DNA from: Ignavibacteriales bacterium CG12_big_fil_rev_8_21_14_0_65_30_8
GTDB lineage: Bacteria > Bacteroidota > Ignavibacteria > Ignavibacteriales > Ignavibacteriaceae
Length of the DNA stretch: 21,466 bases
Direction: 5' to 3'
Assembly (NCBI GenBank): GCA_002783525.1
Contig: PFGS01000301.1
Coordinates: 1 to 21,466 of the forward strand
Shown here: positions 1 through 6,314 of the stretch, piece after piece
Numbering within the stretch: the first letter of the stretch is position 1
Layout: every line of letters begins with the position of its first letter
Notes under the pieces: generated by a model
What the model saw: the letters and a program-made list of their open reading frames with translations, nothing else
The model's database searches: none
What the model was told of the DNA's origin: nothing
Program-made: the position numbers and the translations under genes

Positions 1-2
1 AA

Positions 3-566
3 AGATTAGTAAGCAATATTAGAGATATCCTGCCCGAAGACGGAATTGTTACATTAGATAATGGTATTTATAAAATCTGGTTTGCCAGAAATTATAATAC
101 TTACCTACCAAATACTTTATTATTAGATAATGCTTTGGCTTCTATGGGGGCCGGTCTTCCTTCAGCTATAGGTGCAAAAATTTGCTGCCCTAATAAAAAC
201 GTTGTTTCAGTATGTGGAGATGGCGGTTTTATGATGAATTCACAGGAATTAGAAACAGCTGTACGATTAGGTGTAAATATTGTGGTAATAATTTTAAATG
301 ACAGTGCTTACGGTATGATTAAATGGAAACAAGAGGGAATGGGTTTTGAAAATTTTGGATTGGATTATAAAAATCCTGATTTCGTAAAATACGCAGATAG
401 TTACGGTGCAAAGGGGTACAGGCCTGATTCAGATGAAAACTTTAAAGAAATATTTTTAAATTGTTTAAATACTGATGGTGTACATGTAATAGATTTGGCT
501 GTTGATTATTCTCTTAATCATTCAATATTAAATGTATTACTAAAACAAAAAACATGTTTGTTATAA
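3..566 (+). CDS. ThDP-dependent acetolactate-synthase-like enzyme, C-terminal part (5' truncated by window)
   Basis: The reading frame is open from base 3; 44 in-frame codons precede the first ATG at 135, so this is the C-terminal catalytic part of a longer enzyme whose start lies outside the window. The thiamine-diphosphate/Mg motif is visible: GDGGFMMNSQELETA begins at about base 216 and the closing LND at about 294-302, with the usual spacing of nearly 30 residues. The text around it (VKYADSYGAKG, then DLAVDYSLN near the end) matches the acetolactate synthase branch of the ThDP family more than pyruvate oxidase or indolepyruvate decarboxylase. Such enzymes decarboxylate a 2-oxo acid and transfer the resulting two-carbon unit or release an aldehyde, in the cytoplasm. 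No IlvN/IlvH regulatory subunit follows. An aldehyde dehydrogenase starts 19 nt downstream, so a role other than branched-chain amino-acid synthesis is likely. The family call is firm; the substrate is unknown. Confidence 0.88.
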   Translation, partial: RLVSNIRDILPEDGIVTLDNGIYKIWFARNYNTYLPNTLLLDNALASMGAGLPSAIGAKICCPNKNVVSVCGDGGFMMNSQELETAVRLGVNIVVIILNDSAYGMIKWKQEGMGFENFGLDYKNPDFVKYADSYGAKGYRPDSDENFKEIFLNCLNTDGVHVIDLAVDYSLNHSILNVLLKQKTCLL

Positions 567-573
567 AAAATAA

Positions 574-579
574 TTGGAG
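574..579 (+). promoter_or_regulatory. Ribosome binding site that fixes the aldehyde dehydrogenase start
   Basis: TTGGAG lies 6 nt upstream of ATG 586. An in-frame TTG at 574 could be read as an earlier start, but it is part of this Shine-Dalgarno sequence, so ATG 586 is the better start. Confidence 0.7.
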
Positions 580-585
580 TTTAAA

Positions 586-1971
586 ATGTTAAAAATAACA
601 TCACCATATAATCTAAGTCTTATAAAAGAAATTCCTTTGGTTGGAAAGAAAGAGGTTGAATCAGCTTTATCAACCGCTTATTCTTTATTTCAAGATCAAT
701 CAAAATGGATACCTCCTTTTGAAAGAATTGCCATTTTAGAAAAGACTGCTGATATATTGAAAACCAAAATTGAAGAACTAACTAAAACTGCAGCACATGA
801 AGGTGGAAAACCATATATTGATTCTAAAGTAGAAGTTTTGCGTGCAATAAATGGTGTAAAAATAGCAGCGGAACAAATTGCTCAGCTAAAGGGAGAACAA
901 ATTCCTCTTGGTTTAACAAAAGCATCTGTTAACAGAATTGCTTTTACAAAAAGAGAACCTATTGGAGTTGTTGCTTCTGTTAGTGCTTTTAATCATCCTA
1001 TAAATTTAATAGTTCATCAAGTTGTAACGGCAATTGCGGCAGGCTGTCCCGTAATTATTAAACCTGCACTTACAACTCCTCTTTCTTGCTTGGCTTTAAT
1101 TGATATTTTAAAACAAGCAGGTCTGCCTGATGGTTGGTGCCAGGTAATAATTTGTGAAAATGAGATTGCTGAATTATTGGTCACAGATAAAAGAGTAAAT
1201 TATTTTTCATTTATTGGTTCTTCAAAAGTGGGGTGGTATTTAAAATCAAAATTAGCACCGGGAACCAGATGTGCATTAGAGCACGGCGGGGCTGCACCTG
1301 TTATAGTTGAAAAAGATGCTGATTTAAAAGAATTATTACCTGCTCTTTTAAAAGGCGGTTTTTATCATGCGGGACAAGTTTGTGTTTCTGTGCAAAGAGT
1401 TTTTGTTCAAGAAAGTGTTTGTGATGATGTTGCAAATAAATTAGCAGAAATGGTAAAAAAATTAATTGTTGGTGATCCTTTAGATGAAAAAACTGAAGTT
1501 GGTCCCCTCATTTTACCAAGAGAAGTAGACAGGGTTGAAGAATGGGTAAATGAGGCTGTTTCTGCCGGTGCAAAACTTTTATGTGGAGGAAAAAGAATTT
1601 CAAATACTTGTTATGAGCCAACTGTTTTACTAAATCCACCATTAAATGTTAATGTTTCAACTTTAGAAATATTTGGTCCTGTTGTTTGTATTTATTCTTA
1701 TTCAAACCGGGACAAAGCTATCGAAATTGCTAACAGTTTGGACGTACATTTTCAGGCATCTGTATTCACAAAAAACATTGATACTGCTTTGCATTGTACA
1801 AATAAATTAAATGCTACTGCAGTAATGGTTAATGATCACACCGCTTTTCGAGTTGACTGGATGCCATTTGGTGGAAGAGATGCTTCAGGGTTTGGTCTTG
1901 GAGGAATTCAATATTCAATGCACGAAATGACTCGAGAAAAACTAATAGTAATTAAAAGTTCTGTTTTATAA
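586..1971 (+). CDS. NAD(P)-dependent aldehyde dehydrogenase family protein
   Basis: A 461-residue aldehyde dehydrogenase, slightly shorter than the usual 480-500. It oxidises an aldehyde to a carboxylate (or acyl thioester) with NAD(P) in the cytoplasm. Visible motifs (numbered from ATG 586) are the oxyanion Asn136 in FNHP, the cofactor-loop GSSKVG, the general base Glu232 in LEHGG, the catalytic Cys266 in GQVCVSVQR, and Glu361 in EIFGP, which holds the nicotinamide ribose. All catalytic residues are present. The LEHGG form replaces the commoner LELGG. The gene follows the ThDP enzyme by 19 nt and precedes the next gene by 1 nt, so the three are surely co-transcribed. It may oxidise an aldehyde made by the upstream enzyme; that link is inference. 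The exact substrate class cannot be read from the sequence. Confidence 0.93.
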   Translation: MLKITSPYNLSLIKEIPLVGKKEVESALSTAYSLFQDQSKWIPPFERIAILEKTADILKTKIEELTKTAAHEGGKPYIDSKVEVLRAINGVKIAAEQIAQLKGEQIPLGLTKASVNRIAFTKREPIGVVASVSAFNHPINLIVHQVVTAIAAGCPVIIKPALTTPLSCLALIDILKQAGLPDGWCQVIICENEIAELLVTDKRVNYFSFIGSSKVGWYLKSKLAPGTRCALEHGGAAPVIVEKDADLKELLPALLKGGFYHAGQVCVSVQRVFVQESVCDDVANKLAEMVKKLIVGDPLDEKTEVGPLILPREVDRVEEWVNEAVSAGAKLLCGGKRISNTCYEPTVLLNPPLNVNVSTLEIFGPVVCIYSYSNRDKAIEIANSLDVHFQASVFTKNIDTALHCTNKLNATAVMVNDHTAFRVDWMPFGGRDASGFGLGGIQYSMHEMTREKLIVIKSSVL

Positions 1972-1972
1972 C

Positions 1973-3511
1973 TTGAAAAAGAATATGAATGTAAAAAAAA
2001 TATTTGTAATAATATCTTTAATGTTTTTAGCTATTATCATAGTAGTTTCATTTTTTTGGAAACAAATACTTTGGAGTTTAATATTATTTGGTCCACTTAT
2101 TTTATTGGGGTTTTATGATATAATCCAAAAAAAACACACCATCAAAAAAAATTTTCCTGTTATAGGTCACTTAAGATATTTAATGGAAGCCATACGGCCT
2201 GAAATCATGCAATATTTTGTTGAAACAGATACACAGGGCAGACCGATAAACAGATTATTTAGATCATTAATTTATCAACGTTCAAAAAGAGAAATTGATA
2301 CTACGCCTTTCGGAACCCAAATGGATGTCTATCGTACCGGATATGAATGGATGGACCATTCAGTATATGCAAAAAATTATAATGAAATAGGAAAAGAACA
2401 CAGGGTTTTAGTTGGTGGTAAAGATTGTACAAAACCTTATTCTGCAAGTATTTTGAATATTTCTGCAATGAGTTTTGGTTCATTAAGTAAAAATGCTGTA
2501 ATGGCTATGAATAAAGGTGCAAAGTTAGGTTGTTTTGCACAAAATACAGGGGAGGGTGGTTTAAGTCCTTACCATTTAAAATACGGTGGAGATATAATTT
2601 GGCAAATAGGCACAGGATATTTTAGTGCCAGAAATAAAGACGGAAGTTTTTCTCCTGAAGCTTATCAAAAAAATGCTATTCTTGAAAATGTTAAAATGAT
2701 TGAATTAAAAATTTCTCAAGGTGCTAAACCAGGGCATGGAGGCATTTTACCTGCTAAAAAAAACACACCTGAAATAGCAGCTATTCGGCTTGTTGAACCA
2801 AATACAGATGTACTTTCTCCCCCAAGACACACAGCTTTTGATGGTGCCGAGGGACTTATGCATTTTATAAAACAGTTAAGAGATTTATCAGGTGGTAAGC
2901 CGGTTGGTTTTAAAATATGTATAGGAAAGAAAGACGAATTTATTAATATTTGTAAAGCAATGCTATCAACAGGAATTTTACCTGATTTTATTACAATAGA
3001 TGGGGGTGAAGGTGGTACAGGTGCAGCACCAATTGAATTTTCTAATTCCTTGGGAATGCCATTAAGAGATGGCTTGGCTTTTGCTATAAATACGTTAATT
3101 GGATTTAATTTAAAAAAAGATATAAAGGTAATTGTTTCAGGAAAAGTTTTTAGTGGTTTTCATATTGTAAGGCTGTTAGCTTTGGGCGCAGATATGTGTA
3201 ATAGCGCCCGCGCAATGATGGTGTCTGTAGGATGTATTCAATCCTTAAAATGTAATTTAAACACTTGTCCTGTAGGTGTTGCTACTCAAGATCCTAGTTT
3301 AATAAAGGGCTTAGATGTTGATGATAAAGCAATAAGGGTTGCAAATTATCATCAAGAAACAATAAAAAGTTTTATAGAATTAATTGCTGCAGCCGGACTA
3401 ACAAATGCAAAAGACTTAAATCGTTCATATATAAATAGAAGAATTAGTTTAAAATCTGTTTTAAGATACGATGAAATATATCCTAATGTTAAAACAGGAA
3501 GCTTAATTTAA
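1973..3511 (+). CDS. Membrane-anchored FMN-binding glutamate-synthase-domain protein
   Basis: A 512-residue protein carrying the central FMN/Fe-S domain of glutamate synthase (GltB type) without the glutaminase domain. It opens with one or two hydrophobic segments (about residues 8-50), so it is probably tethered to the inner membrane with the flavin domain in the cytoplasm. The phosphate/FMN loop GGEGGTGAAP is at about residues 344-353. The 3Fe-4S cysteines are C421, C427 and C432 in GCIQSLKCNLNTCPVG, the same layout as true glutamate synthase. Stand-alone proteins of this type are common and mostly untested; without a glutaminase domain, glutamate synthesis is not assured. The start is TTG 1973 or ATG 1985; neither has a clear ribosome site. 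The gene begins 1 nt after the aldehyde dehydrogenase stop, implying translational coupling. It could pass electrons from the preceding oxidation steps; this is inference. Confidence 0.88.
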   Translation: MKKNMNVKKIFVIISLMFLAIIIVVSFFWKQILWSLILFGPLILLGFYDIIQKKHTIKKNFPVIGHLRYLMEAIRPEIMQYFVETDTQGRPINRLFRSLIYQRSKREIDTTPFGTQMDVYRTGYEWMDHSVYAKNYNEIGKEHRVLVGGKDCTKPYSASILNISAMSFGSLSKNAVMAMNKGAKLGCFAQNTGEGGLSPYHLKYGGDIIWQIGTGYFSARNKDGSFSPEAYQKNAILENVKMIELKISQGAKPGHGGILPAKKNTPEIAAIRLVEPNTDVLSPPRHTAFDGAEGLMHFIKQLRDLSGGKPVGFKICIGKKDEFINICKAMLSTGILPDFITIDGGEGGTGAAPIEFSNSLGMPLRDGLAFAINTLIGFNLKKDIKVIVSGKVFSGFHIVRLLALGADMCNSARAMMVSVGCIQSLKCNLNTCPVGVATQDPSLIKGLDVDDKAIRVANYHQETIKSFIELIAAAGLTNAKDLNRSYINRRISLKSVLRYDEIYPNVKTGSLI

Positions 3512-3523
3512 CTATAGTATAAA

Positions 3524-4150
3524 ATGAAAATACTTTTTGATGGTGTAAAAGAGTTTAGCAAAAAAGAGTTTGAAAAAAATAAAAACTTATTTAAAAAATT
3601 AAGCGAAACTCAAGATCCACATACCCTTTTCATAGGTTGTTCAGACTCCAGGGTTGTTCCTGACCTAATAACAAAAAGTTTGCCCGGCGATTTATTTGTG
3701 GTACGAAATATTGCAAATGTTGTACCAATTTATCAAAAAACTTCAGGATATTTATCAACAACTTCTGCTATTGAATATGCTGTAAATGTATTGAATATTG
3801 AAAATATTGTTGTTTGTGGTCATTCTAATTGTGGGGGATGCAGAGCATTGTTTTTTAATGAAAAAGAATTAAAAAATATTCCACATACTAAAAAATGGAT
3901 TGAGCTAATAAAGAATTCCAAAATAAAGGCCGAGAATATTGTGAATAAATTTAAAGACAAAAAAGATATTGAATGGATGATTGAACAGGAAAATATAATT
4001 GAACAAATGAATCATTTATTAACATATCCTTTTATTAAAGAAAAATTTAAAAAAGGAAGGATCAATATTTATGGATGGTATTATCATATCGGCTCCGGCA
4101 GTGTATTTAACTATAATCTTGAAAGCAAAAAGTTTGAGAAAATAAAATAA
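3524..4150 (+). CDS. Beta-class carbonic anhydrase
   Basis: A 208-residue beta-carbonic anhydrase, which interconverts CO2 and bicarbonate with a zinc ion in the cytoplasm. The zinc ligands are all visible: Cys39 and the Asp41/Arg43 dyad in GCSDSRVVP, then His100 and Cys103 in GHSNCGGC. The length is normal for bacterial members and the protein has no signal peptide. It starts 12 nt after the FMN protein and ends 14 nt before the next gene, so it belongs to the same operon. Its place behind a ThDP decarboxylase-type enzyme suggests handling of released CO2; this is inference. No clear Shine-Dalgarno precedes the ATG. Family assignment is very secure. Confidence 0.95.
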   Translation: MKILFDGVKEFSKKEFEKNKNLFKKLSETQDPHTLFIGCSDSRVVPDLITKSLPGDLFVVRNIANVVPIYQKTSGYLSTTSAIEYAVNVLNIENIVVCGHSNCGGCRALFFNEKELKNIPHTKKWIELIKNSKIKAENIVNKFKDKKDIEWMIEQENIIEQMNHLLTYPFIKEKFKKGRINIYGWYYHIGSGSVFNYNLESKKFEKIK

Positions 4151-4164
4151 AAAAATAAATAACT

Positions 4165-5019
4165 ATGGAATCAACTTGGCAAATACTTAATAATATTTCA
4201 TTAAAAGAACTCGCAGAAGCAAGGAAACAATTACACCAAGCTGTTCAGCTTGTATCAATACCCCCAAGAAGTTTTTTACCAAAAGTTAAAGATGATCATT
4301 TTGCTTCTTTAAGGTGGAATAAAAAGAATAACCTTTTGGAAAGCCAGCCCTGGGGAAAAGATAAATTTAAAACAGCTATTAGTTTTAATAATTTTTCTAT
4401 TCTTTTATTCAATGCAGATGAAAAGGTTATAGATGGTTTCGAATTAAATAACATCTCTTATAGAAATGCATTTAAAAAGTTAAAAATGTTGATTAAACCA
4501 ACAGGTGAAGATATAAATAAACTTTCTTTGTCTCTTCCATATGAAATAACATCTCAACCCACGAATGATCTAGAATTTAACTTTTTTGATGAATCATTGT
4601 TTTTAGAATTAGGTAATTATTTTAATAATGCTTCTCTTCAATTAGAAGATATTGTTAAAAAGAGGACTGATGCAACGGAAGTTTCTTGCTGGCCTCATCA
4701 TTTTGATATTGCCACTTTGATAGTTCTAAATGATAGCAAAGATAATTATAAAAGTATTGGGGTTGGACTTTCACCTGGTGACGATAATTACAATCAGCCT
4801 TATTTTTACATTACTCCATGGCCTTATACAAATATAGAAAATATGACTTTGCCGGTTTTACCTTCGGGAGGGTTTTGGCATACAAAAGGCTGGGTTGGTT
4901 CTGTTTTAACTTCTGAAAATATTTTAAAATTTAATCATGCTGAAAAGCAATTCAAAACCGTAAAAGAATTTATAAATTCAGGAATAGATTTAATTTTGGG
5001 GATGATAAATATTTCTTGA
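4165..5019 (+). CDS. Uncharacterised conserved-looking protein, last gene of the operon
   Basis: A 284-residue soluble protein with no signal peptide or membrane segment that I cannot assign to a named family. Its C-terminal half is rich in invariant-looking aromatic, His and Asp residues: CWPHHFD (C175-D181), GLSPGDD (201-207), PYFYITPWPY (212-221) and GGFWHTKGWVG (235-245). This density of His, Asp and Trp suggests a binding or catalytic site, possibly for a metal, but no known signature is complete. The N-terminal part (about 1-150) is more ordinary, with a short helical start containing a LHQA segment. The gene starts 14 nt after the carbonic anhydrase and is followed directly by a terminator, so it closes the operon. 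Function unknown. Confidence 0.8.
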   Translation: MESTWQILNNISLKELAEARKQLHQAVQLVSIPPRSFLPKVKDDHFASLRWNKKNNLLESQPWGKDKFKTAISFNNFSILLFNADEKVIDGFELNNISYRNAFKKLKMLIKPTGEDINKLSLSLPYEITSQPTNDLEFNFFDESLFLELGNYFNNASLQLEDIVKKRTDATEVSCWPHHFDIATLIVLNDSKDNYKSIGVGLSPGDDNYNQPYFYITPWPYTNIENMTLPVLPSGGFWHTKGWVGSVLTSENILKFNHAEKQFKTVKEFINSGIDLILGMINIS

Positions 5020-5022
5020 TTC

Positions 5023-5063
5023 TAACCTTGAAGGTTTATAGAAAACTTTCGAGGTTATATTTT
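5023..5063 (+). terminator. Rho-independent terminator of the five-gene operon
   Basis: Arms 5023-5037 and 5043-5057 form a 15-bp stem (two G-U pairs) with a 5-nt loop, followed by TATATTTT. It begins 3 nt after the stop codon of the last plus-strand gene and lies between convergent genes, so it may also help end the minus-strand peroxiredoxin transcript. Confidence 0.8.
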
Positions 5064-5067
5064 AAAT

Positions 5068-5712
5068 TTAAACTCCTTTTAATGCATCTATTATGTCAGA
5101 GGGTTCCATCCTTTTTGTATAATCTGCATTAACAAAACACTTAGTAATTATCCCTTTTTTGTTAACAATATATGTTGCCGGAATTGGCAATGACCAGCTT
5201 TTGTCTCCGTTGTTATTGGGGATATCAAAATTAAATTGTTTATATATAGGACGAAGTTCTTCTGCTAAATTAAACACAAGTCCAAATTCCTTTGCTACTT
5301 TGTTTCCAACATCACTCAGCACTTCAAATTTTAAGTTATGTTTTTCTACTGATGAAATAGAATTGTCGGGTAATTCAGGAGAAACAGCAAAAAGCTTTCC
5401 ACCTGCTGATTCAATTTCTTTTAGATTTTCTTGTAATGCTTTCAATTCTAAATTACAATAAGGGCACCATCCACCTCTATAAAAACTTATTACAACTGGG
5501 CCTTCGTTTAAGTATTCATTTATTTCAATTTCTTTTTTTGTTGCGTTTGGAAGAACTATGTTAGGAATTTTATCTCCTTTTTTTAATGCTTTCTCTGTTA
5601 ATCCTGACTCTTCTAGTTCTTTTGTTTTGCTCAATAATAAACTTAAAACATCTTTTGGAATCATAGGAAGCATTTCTTCCTGCATTTTTTTTATTTCTGA
5701 TTGAAGCGTCAT
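5068..5712 (-). CDS. Peroxiredoxin-like protein (AhpC/TSA, thioredoxin fold)
   Basis: A 214-residue cytoplasmic protein of the AhpC/TSA-like group. It has a helical N-terminal extension (about 1-45), then a thioredoxin fold opening with GDKIPNIVLPNA and the active-site FYRGGWCPYC, with Cys83 and Cys86 as a CxxC pair. The following text (LFAVSPELPDNS, then EFGLVFNLAEEL and PATYIVNKKGII) is typical of the family. It probably reduces peroxides or acts as a thiol oxidoreductase; unlike classical 2-Cys peroxiredoxins, the resolving cysteine appears to sit in the CxxC motif. The start ATG is supported by AAGGA at 5721-5725, 8 nt upstream. It is divergent from the gene at 5808, and the 95-nt gap between them must hold both promoters. 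The class is secure; the natural substrate is not. Confidence 0.92.
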   Translation of the reverse strand: MTLQSEIKKMQEEMLPMIPKDVLSLLLSKTKELEESGLTEKALKKGDKIPNIVLPNATKKEIEINEYLNEGPVVISFYRGGWCPYCNLELKALQENLKEIESAGGKLFAVSPELPDNSISSVEKHNLKFEVLSDVGNKVAKEFGLVFNLAEELRPIYKQFNFDIPNNNGDKSWSLPIPATYIVNKKGIITKCFVNADYTKRMEPSDIIDALKGV

Positions 5713-5807
5713 TTTATATTTCCTTAATTTTATATTTAATTAAAAATAACAAATTAAGTTTTAATATTTTGTAAATATTATTACATTTTTTAATTTTATT
5801 GTTCTAA

Positions 5808-6296
5808 ATGAAAACATTAGATTTTAAGCCGCACAAAAACAAAAAAGATTTCCTAAAAAATTATTCCTTACACGATTTAGCAGAAAAACACGGAAAAAAT
5901 TTGCTTATTCAATGGGGAATTGGGTTTACAAATTTTGGCGATGATTTGAGAAAAGAAAAAGTGTGGGAAAAAGGAAAAGATAAACCAGATTTAAAAATTA
6001 ATTATAAAAACAAGATTGCTCTAATTGATTGGAAGGGCAAACATGATTCTGTTTGGAAACTGAACCAAAGAGCTTTTGAAGCTTATTTATTATGGGGTAA
6101 AAAGCTTGATCTTCCTGTGCTTGTTGTTTTTTTTGTTTTTAATGAAAAAAATTCTTTATTCACATTTCGTTTTGTTAATCTACAAAAACATGTTTTTTTA
6201 AGATCTGATAAAAAGGAGTGGGATAAAAATCAAACAGTTATTGCAGATTCTGAATTACCGTTATTCACAAAAGGAAATCTTCTAAATAATTTATAA
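5808..6296 (+). CDS. Small PD-(D/E)XK nuclease-like protein
   Basis: A 162-residue protein that I do not recognise by name. It shows the layout of the PD-(D/E)XK nuclease fold: Glu26 in a first helix (LAEKHGKN), then KPD with Asp61, a beta-hairpin, and IDWKGK with Asp74 and Lys76, which gives E...PD...DxK. The next segment (QRAFEAYLLWGKKLDLPVLVVFFVFN) resembles the helix and strand that follow the active site in archaeal Holliday-junction resolvase-type and restriction-type members. There is no DNA-binding domain, methylase partner or signal peptide. It stands alone between a divergent peroxiredoxin and a convergent outer-membrane protein gene. A nuclease role is inference from this pattern; it could also be an inactive fold member. 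No clear ribosome site precedes the ATG. Confidence 0.72.
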   Translation: MKTLDFKPHKNKKDFLKNYSLHDLAEKHGKNLLIQWGIGFTNFGDDLRKEKVWEKGKDKPDLKINYKNKIALIDWKGKHDSVWKLNQRAFEAYLLWGKKLDLPVLVVFFVFNEKNSLFTFRFVNLQKHVFLRSDKKEWDKNQTVIADSELPLFTKGNLLNNL

Positions 6297-6314
6297 TTAG
6301 AGTTATAGTCTCTG

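Noticed and set aside
5159..5461. 100-codon plus-strand open frame
   Set aside because: Antisense to the peroxiredoxin-like gene, with no recognisable motif or start signal.
6297..6314. Terminator between the convergent nuclease-like and patatin genes
   Set aside because: AGAG/CTCT gives only four pairs and no T-tract; not enough support.
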